The notes beneath the pieces are model-generated. The model did not search any database. It had not been told where the DNA came from and worked only from the letters and a program-made list of their open reading frames with translations. Position numbers and translations under genes: made by a program. Of a stretch of DNA of 64,000 nt, positions 7,685-16,004 are shown in pieces; positions within the stretch are counted from its first letter, which is position 1; the number at the start of each line of letters is the position of its first letter. Origin of the DNA: Flavobacteriaceae bacterium (GTDB lineage: Bacteria > Bacteroidota > Bacteroidia > Flavobacteriales > Flavobacteriaceae). Location of the stretch: contig JANQMD010000022.1 in NCBI GenBank assembly GCA_028280265.1, positions 53,134 through 117,133 on the forward strand. Reading direction: 5' to 3'.

Positions 7685-8821
7685 AAGAATCCGTTTGAAT
7701 AAAGCCCTTGTAAATTTCCATGAAGGCATGCTCCACATGATCTTCACATCTTCAAAAAATGTAGTTTTCTCATCTAAAAAACGAAATACTTTTTGAACTC
7801 TATTCTTTTGAAAAAGTGTTGAAAACAGTCTCGCTCCTTGATGATTGTATTTTGACAATACGTCTAATAATAATAAATCATACCACCAGAAACGTCCTGA
7901 TTTATGGAACTCACGCAAGTTTTTCTCTGTTTTTAAGAACTCGATAACTTCTCTTGTTTTTCTTGTAATGTTCATAAAAGTATAACCCGTGCTAGCTTTT
8001 GACCAGCCACCCACAGTTCCTATGTTTAAAACATTTTTTGAATTATGCTTCCAGAATTTGTAGGCGGTCATGGGAATCATCCCCTTCTCTTTCTCAACAA
8101 TTTTATAATCTGTAATTCCTTTTTCTTCTAGATATTGAACAATTTCTTTCTCATATTCCACTTCGCTCAAAAGACGAGCTGAAAAGAGCGTGTACTCAAA
8201 AAGTGCTTTTCTAGGAGAAATAGGCAATATGTACATGAACCTGGTTTTGCGTTTTTGCTGGACGGTAAAATCCATGAAAGTAGCCTTAGAATCATCAAAC
8301 ATTACGTCTTTAGTCTCTACAAACCAACCTATAAAATGTTGCTTTAAAACTGGATATTTCTTTTGCTGTTGATAGTTCGCATTAAAGGCAATGCTATTAA
8401 AAATTTTTTGTGCACTATAACTCGTCTTTTCCGTTAGTACTGAAGCAGAGTTCGATTTATGACTAATGTTTAGTACTGTATCACTCACAAAAGAAAAATT
8501 AGATTTTGCTTCTATGGTTTTCCACATCAGTTGGTAAAAATCAGCGCTTCGAATCATTTTATACTCGTAAGGTGCTATGCTGGTTTTTGTTGAGTAGAAT
8601 GGGCTCTCAAAAATAATTTCACTCCACACCTTACATAAAATAGCGTCCCATTCTCCTTTTCCTTCTTCCCAAAAACACCATGTTCGGTCGTTGGATTTTT
8701 TCTTCTCTTTGTCAATGATTAAGATTGTTTTATCCTCGAAAAAAGAATCATTGGCCATTCGATATGCCAACATCAATCCCGATGCTCCGCTACCAGTAAT
8801 TATGTAGTCAAACTCTTTCAT
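7682..8821 (-). CDS. crtY: Lycopene beta-cyclase (CrtY type)
   Basis: This 379-aa flavoprotein should cyclise psi end groups of lycopene-type carotenoids to beta-rings. The N-terminus has the dinucleotide-binding motif ITGSGASGLMLAYRMA, and the family signature DRTWCFWEEG lies around residues 45-54. IGTVGGWSKASTGYTFMN, around residue 270, matches the conserved late motif of the CrtY/CrtL family. The length is typical. It is the last gene of the carotenoid operon, with its start overlapping the cruF stop by one base. In an organism that also has CruF and CrtD it would act on only one end of lycopene or on both, giving myxol/saproxanthin-type or zeaxanthin-type products. Confidence 0.93.
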   Translation of the reverse strand: MKEFDYIITGSGASGLMLAYRMANDSFFEDKTILIIDKEKKKSNDRTWCFWEEGKGEWDAILCKVWSEIIFESPFYSTKTSIAPYEYKMIRSADFYQLMWKTIEAKSNFSFVSDTVLNISHKSNSASVLTEKTSYSAQKIFNSIAFNANYQQQKKYPVLKQHFIGWFVETKDVMFDDSKATFMDFTVQQKRKTRFMYILPISPRKALFEYTLFSARLLSEVEYEKEIVQYLEEKGITDYKIVEKEKGMIPMTAYKFWKHNSKNVLNIGTVGGWSKASTGYTFMNITRKTREVIEFLKTEKNLREFHKSGRFWWYDLLLLDVLSKYNHQGARLFSTLFQKNRVQKVFRFLDEKTTFFEDVKIMWSMPSWKFTRALFKRIL

Positions 8822-9450
8822 CAGAAAAATAAAAAGGTTAGAAAGAATATTGCAATGGCAATCAAAATATGAACCGACATTAATTTTTGACTTCTGATTT
8901 TAAAGCTATTGTATATCAGATGAGCTATTAGTGAAACTACAAACCAGCCTATATAATTTTGTATTGGTACAATTCCATTTTCAAATTCCCAAAAATCAAA
9001 TCGAGGAGCCGATACCTCTATAGTCATATCCAAAAGTGTCATAAATAAAGCCCCTAAAAAAGCTCTTAAAAAAAGGTTCTTTGATAAAAGCAATGATACA
9101 TCACTGGTAACGATCGTTAAGACAATCCAGTTGACACAAATCATGATGGGAACTCCGCCTACTTTCCACCCTAAATTTTCTCCATACTCATAAGACCCAA
9201 AAATAAAACCATGATTGACTCCCAAGTATTCTGTTACGAATCCAATGAAAAAAGGAATAGATGCTGCTGTAAAAAAACGAACAGTAATTTTTTCTAAATT
9301 CCAAAGAATCATTAGAAAGTACAAACCTAAATTTAAAGGAGTCAAACTCAAAAACCAATCGGAGTTAGATGACAAAATGCCAAAGATCCCAGATATATTG
9401 AATAGCCAGATGATAAATATAGAAACAAAGAGCTTTTTCTTTTTACCCAT
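8821..9450 (-). CDS. cruF: CruF-like carotenoid 1',2'-hydratase (membrane protein)
   Basis: The 209-aa protein is strongly hydrophobic with about six to seven membrane helices. The pattern FVTEYLGVNHGFIFGSYEYG, then GGVPIMICVNWIV, LLDMTIEVSAPRFDFWEFENG and IPVQNYIGWF-like IVPIQNYIGW is that of the CruF / C50-carotenoid hydratase family (formerly DUF422), which adds water to the psi end of gamma-carotene- or lycopene-type molecules. Acidic residues in these motifs (Glu in TEYLG, Asp and Glu in DMTIEV) are the likely catalytic ones. It overlaps crtD by 8 bp and crtY by 1 bp. The position beside crtD fits successive 1'-hydroxylation and 3',4'-desaturation. Confidence 0.85.
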   Translation of the reverse strand: MGKKKKLFVSIFIIWLFNISGIFGILSSNSDWFLSLTPLNLGLYFLMILWNLEKITVRFFTAASIPFFIGFVTEYLGVNHGFIFGSYEYGENLGWKVGGVPIMICVNWIVLTIVTSDVSLLLSKNLFLRAFLGALFMTLLDMTIEVSAPRFDFWEFENGIVPIQNYIGWFVVSLIAHLIYNSFKIRSQKLMSVHILIAIAIFFLTFLFF

Positions 9451-10927
9451 TCTTTTTGAGTATTAATTCAGAAACTATTTTTCCAGATAATAAACATAGT
9501 GGAATGCCTCCCCCTGGATGTACGCTCCCTCCACAAAAATAGAGATTCCGTATTTTTTGTGAAAAGTTGGGGTGACGTAGAAATGCTGCAAATTGATTGT
9601 TGCTAGAAGCTCCATACAATGCTCCTTGGTATGACATCGTATTTTTTTCTATACTTCTTGGATCTAATATGGATTCATACTCTATAAACTCTTCAATAGG
9701 TTGCTTTAAAATTGAAGACAATTTTTTAATTACATTTTCTCTGGTTCTGTTGATGATTTTATCCCAATCTTGGCCAGTGTTACTGGGTACATTGACCATC
9801 ACAAACCAGTTCTCACATCCAGCCGGGGCATCTCTCTTCTCCTCTTTAGAACTGATATTGATGTAAACTGTTGGATCATTACACACATTCTTCTTCTTAA
9901 AGATAGTCTCAAATTCTATCTTGTAATCATTGGAGAAGAAAATATTATGCAGATCCAGTTCTGAAAATTCTTTGCGAACTCCCCAATAAAAAATCAACGC
10001 AGAACTAGAACGAGGCTGTTTTAATATTTTTTCAGGAGCCTTTTGGTTTTTCAACAAAAGCCTGTATGTGGGCATTACATCGCTGTTGGATACAATGACA
10101 TCAGCAAAATAATTCGCTTTTGCTGTTCGTATACCTTTGGCCTTTCTATTTTCTATGAGGACTTCTTCAACTTTTTCAGAAAAATGGAACTTTACTCCAA
10201 TGTCTTTGGCCAATTGAAACAGACTTTGAGTAATTGCATACATTCCACCTCTTGGGAAATACGTTCCAAAGTGTTGCTCCAAATGAGGAATCATAGACAT
10301 TATTCCAGGTGTTTGATAAGGATCAGAACCATTGTAGGTAGCATATCGATCGAACAGTTGAACCAATCGTTCATCGTCAAATTTTTTACGATTGTATGTG
10401 TGCAATGTAGAATTGATGTGAAGGCTCCTTAGATTCAAGATTGCTTTGATTGTGTCATTAGACAAATACGTTTGTATTTTATGCAATGACTTTTCTAAAA
10501 ATAATCTGGACGTCAAATCGTATTTCTTTTGACTCTGATCTAAATATTCCAAAACCTCTTCTTTGGTTACATTAAAAGAAGTTTCCGCATTGGACGCAAA
10601 ACTATTTTTCTCAGCATCAGCTTGAAAACGTGTCCCATCCTCGTAAAAATAATTGCAAATGATGTCTTTTCTCTTGTAAGAAAAATAATCCTCGATACGA
10701 GCCTTACTCACAGTAAACAACTCTTCTATAAATTGCGGCATGGTAAAGAGAGAGGGTCCCATATCGAAACGATAACCCAACTCTGAAAACTCATTTAATT
10801 TCCCTCCGGGATTTTCATTCATTTCAAAGACAATAGACTCAATACCTTCAGATTGAAGTCGAATGGCAGTTGACAGACCTGCAATTCCAGCCCCTATTAC
10901 AATCGCTTTATTGACTCGTTGAGACAA
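9443..10927 (-). CDS. crtD: CrtD-type carotenoid 3,4-desaturase (phytoene desaturase family)
   Basis: This 494-aa FAD enzyme has the N-terminal motif AIVIGAGIAGLSTAIRLQSE and GGKLNEFSELGYRFDMGPS, plus the C-terminal NLYFCGGSVHPGGGIPLCLL, all typical of the CrtI/CrtD family. It differs clearly from the other desaturase here (12318-13781). Because that one looks like CrtI and this gene is coupled to cruF, I assign it as the 1'-hydroxycarotenoid 3',4'-desaturase. The 'PGGGIPL' variant of the C-terminal motif is compatible with CrtD. Genes are tightly packed: 3 bp from crtZ and an 8-bp overlap with cruF. A CrtI-type role for this copy and a CrtD role for the other cannot be excluded without phylogeny. 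Confidence 0.83.
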   Translation of the reverse strand: MSQRVNKAIVIGAGIAGLSTAIRLQSEGIESIVFEMNENPGGKLNEFSELGYRFDMGPSLFTMPQFIEELFTVSKARIEDYFSYKRKDIICNYFYEDGTRFQADAEKNSFASNAETSFNVTKEEVLEYLDQSQKKYDLTSRLFLEKSLHKIQTYLSNDTIKAILNLRSLHINSTLHTYNRKKFDDERLVQLFDRYATYNGSDPYQTPGIMSMIPHLEQHFGTYFPRGGMYAITQSLFQLAKDIGVKFHFSEKVEEVLIENRKAKGIRTAKANYFADVIVSNSDVMPTYRLLLKNQKAPEKILKQPRSSSALIFYWGVRKEFSELDLHNIFFSNDYKIEFETIFKKKNVCNDPTVYINISSKEEKRDAPAGCENWFVMVNVPSNTGQDWDKIINRTRENVIKKLSSILKQPIEEFIEYESILDPRSIEKNTMSYQGALYGASSNNQFAAFLRHPNFSQKIRNLYFCGGSVHPGGGIPLCLLSGKIVSELILKKNG

Positions 10928-10930
10928 ACT

Positions 10931-11386
10931 TTATGTTAGCTTTGGTTTCTTAAAATATTTGAAAGGCACGAACAACATTCCGAAACATTCACCCTCGTGC
11001 TTTCCTAATTTCTTGTGGTGGATTTTATGTGCCTTTCTCAATCCTAAGAGGTATCTATTTTTGGTATGCTTGAACCACTTGAAACGTTGATGAATTAAAA
11101 CATCATGCACCAAAAAATAAGCAATTCCATATAATAAGATTCCAAATCCTATGGCAGCAAGGTAGTAGATTTGTTGTTCCAGTCCAAAATAGATGAATAG
11201 TGAGCTTGGTAGGGCAAAAATGACAAAGAACAAGTCATTTTTTTCAAATAGATTTTGATATTTTGGTTGATGATGATCTTCATGTAAATACCATAGAAAC
11301 CCATGCATAACAAACTTGTGTGTGCACCACGTCACTCCCTCCATAAGGAGAAAAGTCCCAATAGTTGTTAGCATTAGTAATAGCAT
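10931..11386 (-). CDS. crtZ: Beta-carotene 3-hydroxylase (CrtZ)
   Basis: The 151-aa membrane di-iron hydroxylase has the full histidine set of the fatty-acid-hydroxylase superfamily: HKFVMH, HEDHH, HDVLIH followed by HTKNRYLLGLRKAHKIHHKK. It hydroxylates carbon 3 of beta-rings, giving zeaxanthin or the 3-hydroxy ring of saproxanthin and myxol. Three to four hydrophobic helices fit the known topology. Its start overlaps the crtB stop by one base (TAATG), and crtD begins 3 bp after it. Confidence 0.94.
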   Translation of the reverse strand: MLLLMLTTIGTFLLMEGVTWCTHKFVMHGFLWYLHEDHHQPKYQNLFEKNDLFFVIFALPSSLFIYFGLEQQIYYLAAIGFGILLYGIAYFLVHDVLIHQRFKWFKHTKNRYLLGLRKAHKIHHKKLGKHEGECFGMLFVPFKYFKKPKLT

Positions 11387-12228
11387 TAAATCATGTTTAA
11401 TTTGTATTTCACGTAACTACGTGCTAACAAATTTATCTTCATAGGATCGGAAATCCTAACTCTTGTTTCAATAATTTCTGAGGATGGAACTTTGTTCAGC
11501 TTTTTAAGGAGTCTACGGTAATATCTGTATGCCATATAAACCCCAAATTTTGCCTCTACTGGTAATTTTAAAATTCCATGATAGTAGGCATAATCAAAGT
11601 CCTCTTCGATCTCTTGGATAATCTTTTGTTTCGATTCTGCATCCAATGATGTCAGATCTACATTCGGGAAATACGATCTATTCAAAAGTTCATAGTCATC
11701 TTTTAAATCACGTAAAAAATTTACTTTTTGGAAAGCGGAGCCCAATCGCATGGCCGCATCTTTCAACGTATTGTATTTCTCTTCATCTCCATCTACAAAT
11801 ACTTTCAAACACATCAGGCCTACGACGTCTGCAGATCCATAAATATATTCATCGTATTCTTCCTTTGTCTGGTATATCGATTTTGATAAGTCTGCTCTCA
11901 TACTTCTTAAGAACGATTGAACCATATCGTCAGTTATGTTGTACTTTTTAACGGTTGCTTGAAATGAATTCAATATCGGATTTAAACTGATTCCTTGCTC
12001 TACAGCCTTGTAGTATTCAATTTCAAAATCAACCAACAATTGTTCTTTGTCATAATCATGAAAAGTATCGACAATTTCGTCAGCAAAACGAACAAAACCG
12101 TAAATATTGTAAATCGCTGAGCGGATCGTAGGTGATAGCATTTTTACAGCCAAAGAGAAGGATGTACTGTATTTTTTAGTCACTAACTTACTAGTGTCAT
12201 AGCTAACTTGGTCAAATAACTGTTTCAT
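11386..12228 (-). CDS. crtB: Phytoene synthase
   Basis: This enzyme condenses two geranylgeranyl diphosphates to phytoene, the first committed carotenoid step. I choose the ATG at 12228 (MKQLFDQVSYDTSK, 280 aa), because an in-frame ATG at 12261 adds a lysine/asparagine-rich stretch not expected in the family. The two metal-binding motifs are visible as FADEIVDTFHDYD and LGSAFQKVNFLRDLKDDY, the second with R-D-x-x-D-D, and also the TKKYSTSFSLA substrate segment. It follows crtI after about 90 bp and is coupled to crtZ. No GGPP synthase (crtE) lies in this window, so that gene must be elsewhere. Confidence 0.95.
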   Translation of the reverse strand: MKQLFDQVSYDTSKLVTKKYSTSFSLAVKMLSPTIRSAIYNIYGFVRFADEIVDTFHDYDKEQLLVDFEIEYYKAVEQGISLNPILNSFQATVKKYNITDDMVQSFLRSMRADLSKSIYQTKEEYDEYIYGSADVVGLMCLKVFVDGDEEKYNTLKDAAMRLGSAFQKVNFLRDLKDDYELLNRSYFPNVDLTSLDAESKQKIIQEIEEDFDYAYYHGILKLPVEAKFGVYMAYRYYRRLLKKLNKVPSSEIIETRVRISDPMKINLLARSYVKYKLNMI

Positions 12229-12317
12229 GTGTTTGTTTTTATTGTTTTTCAATGGACACATGGAACATCCTTGTTACCATTATTGTGTGAGATGAACTTA
12301 ACAACGGATGTTTCATT

Positions 12318-13781
12318 TTATGATCGTGTTTTTTGAATTAATTCGGATGCTATTTTCCCCGAAATCAGGGATGGCGGCACACCCGGTCCAGGAACGGTTA
12401 GTTGGCCTGTGAAATACAAATTCTTGACTTTTTTACTTTTAATTTTTGGGCGTAAAAAAGCAGTTTGTAATAATGTGTTTGCCATGCCATAGGCGTTCCC
12501 TTTGTAAGAATTGTAATCTTTAACAAAATCATTCACACAAAATGACTCTTTAAAGATAATATTATTTTTTACTTTTTGCTTTGTTAATTTTTCTAATCTT
12601 TTGATTATCAAATCAAAATATTTATCTCGTAACTCATCTGTATCTTCAATACCTGGTGCAAGAGGAATTAAAAACACCCCCGCTTCTTTTCCTTCTGGAG
12701 CAAATGTGCTGTCCGTAATGCTAGGAAAACTTGCATAAAAAAGTGGATTTTCTGGCCAACTTGGATCATCATAGATCGTTCTCGCATGTTCATCAAAGTC
12801 TGTATCAAAGAAGAGCGTATGATGCTCTACGTTGTCTAACTTTTTATCAAAGCCAACATAGAACAACAACGATGAGGGCGCAAACGTCTTTTTTTCCCAG
12901 TAGGATTCAGAATATTGTCTGTACTCTCTCTTGAGAAGTGTTTCTGTATGATGGTAATCCGCTCCACTTAGAACAAGATCGGAAAAAATTCTCTCTCCAT
13001 TCACCTTTAGTCCTGTCACTTTTCCATTCTCAACTATAATTTCATCTACATTAGCGTTGGTTTCATAAGTAACACCTAAGTCCTCACCTAGCTTTCTCAT
13101 ACCCTCCACTACGCTATACATACCTCCAACTGGATGCCATGTTCCTAGTCCAAAATCGGCGTAGTTCATGAAATTATAGAACCCTGGAGTATTGCTAGGT
13201 TTCGCGCCGAGAAATAGAACAGGAAACTCTAAAACTTTGATAAGCTTGTGATTCTTTATGTTTTTTCGAACCTGTGTTCGTATGGTAGAAAGAAATTGAG
13301 AAACTCTTGTAACTGTTTTTGGAGTGATCAATTCTAATGGACTCACACCTGGTTTGTACACCAAGTCTTTAATTGCTATATCATAATTCTCTTTAGCAAC
13401 ATCAAGAAAGTTCTTTAAGTGCTTGGAACTGCCAGTTTCTTCTTTTTCAAAAAGATCGTAGATTTTCTCTAAATTTCCAGAGATATACACCGAGTCGTTT
13501 TCTCCAAAATATACTTGGTACCCTGGGTCTAACTTTTCTAGTTTGTAATAATCTGATGGTTGTCTTCCAAAATCACCAAAGAATTTTTCAAACACATCTG
13601 GCATCCAGTACCAAGTAGGCCCGATATCAAAAGTAAAACCATCTCTTTTTAGCTGTCTAGCTCTTCCCCCTACAGAGGCATTCTTTTCTAAAACAACTAC
13701 TTTGTAACCGAGTTTTGCCATATAGCAAGAAGCTGCTAATGAGGAAAATCCCGAACCTATGATGTGAACTTTTTCGTTCAT
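12318..13781 (-). CDS. crtI: Phytoene desaturase (CrtI)
   Basis: The 487-aa FAD-dependent desaturase converts phytoene to lycopene. The N-terminal dinucleotide fold reads VHIIGSGFSSLAASCYMAKL, followed by VGGRARQLKRDGFTFDIGPT and YWMPDVFEKFF. The C-terminus has the family signature NLYFTGQLTVPGPGVPPSLI. It is the first structural gene of the cluster, about 62 bp after the regulator gene at 13844. The short upstream stretch has a repeated AACAAATATA element that could contain a promoter. It could be transcribed alone or from the regulator promoter. Confidence 0.94.
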   Translation of the reverse strand: MNEKVHIIGSGFSSLAASCYMAKLGYKVVVLEKNASVGGRARQLKRDGFTFDIGPTWYWMPDVFEKFFGDFGRQPSDYYKLEKLDPGYQVYFGENDSVYISGNLEKIYDLFEKEETGSSKHLKNFLDVAKENYDIAIKDLVYKPGVSPLELITPKTVTRVSQFLSTIRTQVRKNIKNHKLIKVLEFPVLFLGAKPSNTPGFYNFMNYADFGLGTWHPVGGMYSVVEGMRKLGEDLGVTYETNANVDEIIVENGKVTGLKVNGERIFSDLVLSGADYHHTETLLKREYRQYSESYWEKKTFAPSSLLFYVGFDKKLDNVEHHTLFFDTDFDEHARTIYDDPSWPENPLFYASFPSITDSTFAPEGKEAGVFLIPLAPGIEDTDELRDKYFDLIIKRLEKLTKQKVKNNIIFKESFCVNDFVKDYNSYKGNAYGMANTLLQTAFLRPKIKSKKVKNLYFTGQLTVPGPGVPPSLISGKIASELIQKTRS

Positions 13782-13796
13782 TAAAATGTTTTGTTT

Positions 13797-13827
13797 AACA
13801 AATATAAAGATAAGTCAAACAAATATA
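13797..13827 (-). promoter_or_regulatory. Candidate crtI promoter/operator with duplicated AACAAATATA
   Basis: Two identical 10-bp direct repeats AACAAATATA start at 13797 and 13818, 21 bp apart. Each contains, on the minus strand, TATATTTG, which matches the Bacteroidota -7 consensus TAnnTTTG. No well-spaced -33 TTTG is seen. The copy nearest crtI is only about 16 bp from its start codon. Direct repeats spaced by roughly two helical turns would also suit a MerR/CarH-type repressor. That is suggestive only. Confidence 0.35.
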
Positions 13828-13843
13828 TTTATCCAATTTAAAA

Positions 13844-14740
13844 TTATAATACTTTTAACAATTCAGTCACCGAAGAATATAATGAAATTTGTGACTGAAA
13901 ATCATAGCTAGAAACATCCATAGCTTTTCTACCAATCGCTATTAATGAATGCTTAGAAGAGTTTTTTAAGATATCATCTATTTGATAGAAATAATCGGTT
14001 AGTTTGTCGTCATAAGGTTGAACCGTCATAGAAGTGATGAAGCAAACCTCCTGATTTCCATCGAAGAAATAGTTTAAATTGTCTAAAGGAAGGCTTTGAC
14101 CTAAATAAATAGTCTGGTTACCTCTTAAAACCAATTCGTAATTCAGATAGAGCAATCCTAATTCGTGAATTTCGTTTTCTGGTAAAAACAAAACATAGGT
14201 TTTATTTGTATTGGTGACATTGTGCTGAAGTCCTTCTGTATTGATTTGAATTTTTTGAGAAATCAAATTTGATATAAAGTGCTCGTGAGCAGGCAATAAA
14301 GTCTCTGTCTGCCATAGCAATCCTATATGTTCTAAAAATGGCATGAAGACATCTTTAAAAATTTCTCTAAATGTTTTTTTGTGCAATAATTTGTTATAAG
14401 TATTGTTAAACAGCACTTTATCAAACTGAAACATGGAAATTTTAAAAGCATTGATTGCCTCATCGTTTACAGCTACTTTAAAAGCCAATTCTCTTGCATT
14501 CAATATGATGTCTTCATCAGACATCTGAGCAATCTTAGAAATCTTAAAGCTATTCTTGTTTAAAAGCACGATGTTAAGAAGCTTCTGTAAATTTTGATTG
14601 GAGTAGTAACGAATGTTGGTGTCGGTCCTTTGGGGTTGCAAAAGATTGTATCTTTTTTCCCAAATACGAATTGTGTGTGCCTTGATTCCCGAAATATTTT
14701 CAAGATCTTTTATGGTAAAATCTCTCTTAATACTGTTCAA
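13844..14740 (-). CDS. CarH/LitR-like MerR regulator with B12-binding photoreceptor motifs
   Basis: The 298-aa protein has an N-terminal MerR helix-turn-helix (residues 7-75, FTIKDLENISGIKAHTIRIW then EKRYNLLQPQR) and a C-terminal helical-bundle plus cobalamin-binding region. The CarH photoreceptor hallmark W-x9-EH is present as Trp143 to Glu153-His154, and the B12-binding motif E-x-H-x-x-G as Glu190-Ile-His192-Glu-Leu-Gly195. In CarH, adenosylcobalamin-bound tetramers repress carotenoid genes in the dark and fall apart in light. The location directly upstream of crtI, in the same direction, supports a similar job here. A -7-like TATCTTTG lies at 14762-14769 (minus strand), about 20 bp before the start. 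Confidence 0.88.
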   Translation of the reverse strand: MNSIKRDFTIKDLENISGIKAHTIRIWEKRYNLLQPQRTDTNIRYYSNQNLQKLLNIVLLNKNSFKISKIAQMSDEDIILNARELAFKVAVNDEAINAFKISMFQFDKVLFNNTYNKLLHKKTFREIFKDVFMPFLEHIGLLWQTETLLPAHEHFISNLISQKIQINTEGLQHNVTNTNKTYVLFLPENEIHELGLLYLNYELVLRGNQTIYLGQSLPLDNLNYFFDGNQEVCFITSMTVQPYDDKLTDYFYQIDDILKNSSKHSLIAIGRKAMDVSSYDFQSQISLYSSVTELLKVL

Positions 14741-14858
14741 ACTTCATTCATTTATCTTAAACAAAGATACTCATTTTATTTAAAAAAAAACTTTTCTACT
14801 AAATTTTGTAACTTTTTTAAGAAATTGGCTACCTATTCTTAATAACTAACCTTCTTTA

Positions 14859-15353
14859 GTGCAACCAGAATTAGAAAATAAGTTTTTATCTGACTTTGAG
14901 GCCAATCAGAATATTGTCCATAAGGTTTGTAGAATCTATACTACAAATCAGGATGCTCATAATGATTTATTTCAGGAGATTGCAATTCAACTATGGAAGA
15001 ATTATTCGAAGTTTAGGGGAGATGCAAAGTTTAGTACTTGGATGTACCGAGTTGCCTTGAATACGGCTATTTCCCTTTACAGAAAATCAACAAGAACTGT
15101 AAGGACACAGGATATAAGCGACATTGCTTTTAAGATTGAATCGAAAGAATACGACGATACTGAAGAATTACAATTAAAGGCTTTATACGTAGCCATTAGG
15201 ACTTTGAATGATATTGACAAGGCTCTTATTTTTCTTTATTTGGAGGACAAGCCTTATAAAGAAATTGCGGAAACTTTGGGGATATCAGAAGTAAATGCCC
15301 GTGTAAAGATGAACAGAGCGAAGGATAAATTGAGAAAAATTTTAAACCCATAA
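14859..15353 (+). CDS. ECF-type RNA polymerase sigma factor
   Basis: This 164-aa protein has sigma region 2 (about 20-85, with DLFQEIAIQLWKNYSKFRGD and FSTWMYRVALNTAISLYRK) and region 4 (about 110-162, LIFLYLEDKPYKEIAETLGI followed by SEVNARVKMNRAKDKLRK). The start is a GTG: an in-frame TAA lies four codons upstream and no ATG fits. It is divergent from the carH-like gene and followed after about 40 bp by a membrane protein that may serve as its regulator. The inducing signal is unknown; light or oxidative stress would suit the neighbourhood, but that is inference. Confidence 0.92.
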   Translation: MQPELENKFLSDFEANQNIVHKVCRIYTTNQDAHNDLFQEIAIQLWKNYSKFRGDAKFSTWMYRVALNTAISLYRKSTRTVRTQDISDIAFKIESKEYDDTEELQLKALYVAIRTLNDIDKALIFLYLEDKPYKEIAETLGISEVNARVKMNRAKDKLRKILNP

Positions 15354-15392
15354 TCCCACGAGGATTTATGTAACCAATATAATACATGCCCT

Positions 15393-16004
15393 ATGGATTT
15401 ATCACAATACAAACAAGCATGGAAAAATCAGCCAGAAGAGACATACAAGGTCTCTGCAGCTGAGATTTACAAGATGACTCAGAAAAGATCGACTTCATTT
15501 GTTAAGTGGATCTTTATCATAGGAATTTTAGAATTTGTGATTCTAAACTCACTATATCTTTTTGTGGATATGGACGAAGCGAACAAACAATACGAAGAAG
15601 CTGGTATTAAAGGATTCGTTTTTTACATGGAACTCTTTGCTTATGCAGTTGCTATTTACTTTCTTATCCGTTTTTATCTCAACTATAAAAATATTAGTTC
15701 GGGTGAATCTACTAAGAAGTTAATGTCTGATATTTTGAAGACAAGAAAAACTGTAAAACATTATGTACTTTTCAACCTCTTCCTAATGTTTATTGTAATT
15801 TGTGTAGTAGGTACGACAGTAATGAAACAACAATCTACTAAAATCCCCGAAGACAAAGTTGTTATTTTAATGATTGTAACAGTAGTAATTGGGCTAATCG
15901 TTTTAACACTGGTTTGGTTATTTTATCAGCTGTTGTATGGAATTTTATTGAGAAAGCTCAATAGAAATTATAAAGAACTTACCAAGTTAGACAAGCTAAA
16001 TTAA
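15393..16004 (+). CDS. Four-helix membrane protein, possible regulator of the adjacent sigma factor
   Basis: This 203-aa protein has a short soluble N-terminus (MDLSQYKQAWKNQPEETYKV) and four hydrophobic helices at about residues 37-57, 75-97, 124-143 and 155-180, ending in a basic tail. I do not recognise a named family. The N-terminus, with a helical YKQAWKNQPE segment, resembles the openings of other Flavobacteriaceae proteins encoded after ECF sigma factors, so a role as membrane anti-sigma or linked sensor is plausible. It ends just beyond the stop of the convergent threonine aldolase gene (4-bp overlap). Confidence 0.7.
   Translation: MDLSQYKQAWKNQPEETYKVSAAEIYKMTQKRSTSFVKWIFIIGILEFVILNSLYLFVDMDEANKQYEEAGIKGFVFYMELFAYAVAIYFLIRFYLNYKNISSGESTKKLMSDILKTRKTVKHYVLFNLFLMFIVICVVGTTVMKQQSTKIPEDKVVILMIVTVVIGLIVLTLVWLFYQLLYGILLRKLNRNYKELTKLDKLN

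Noticed and set aside
10043..10432. Plus-strand 129-codon frame opposite crtD
   Set aside because: Antisense shadow of the conserved crtD coding sequence, with no domain or promoter support.
12229..12261. Longer N-terminus for crtB
   Set aside because: Eleven added residues (MCPLKNNKNKH) have no family match; the ATG at 12228 gives the usual beginning.
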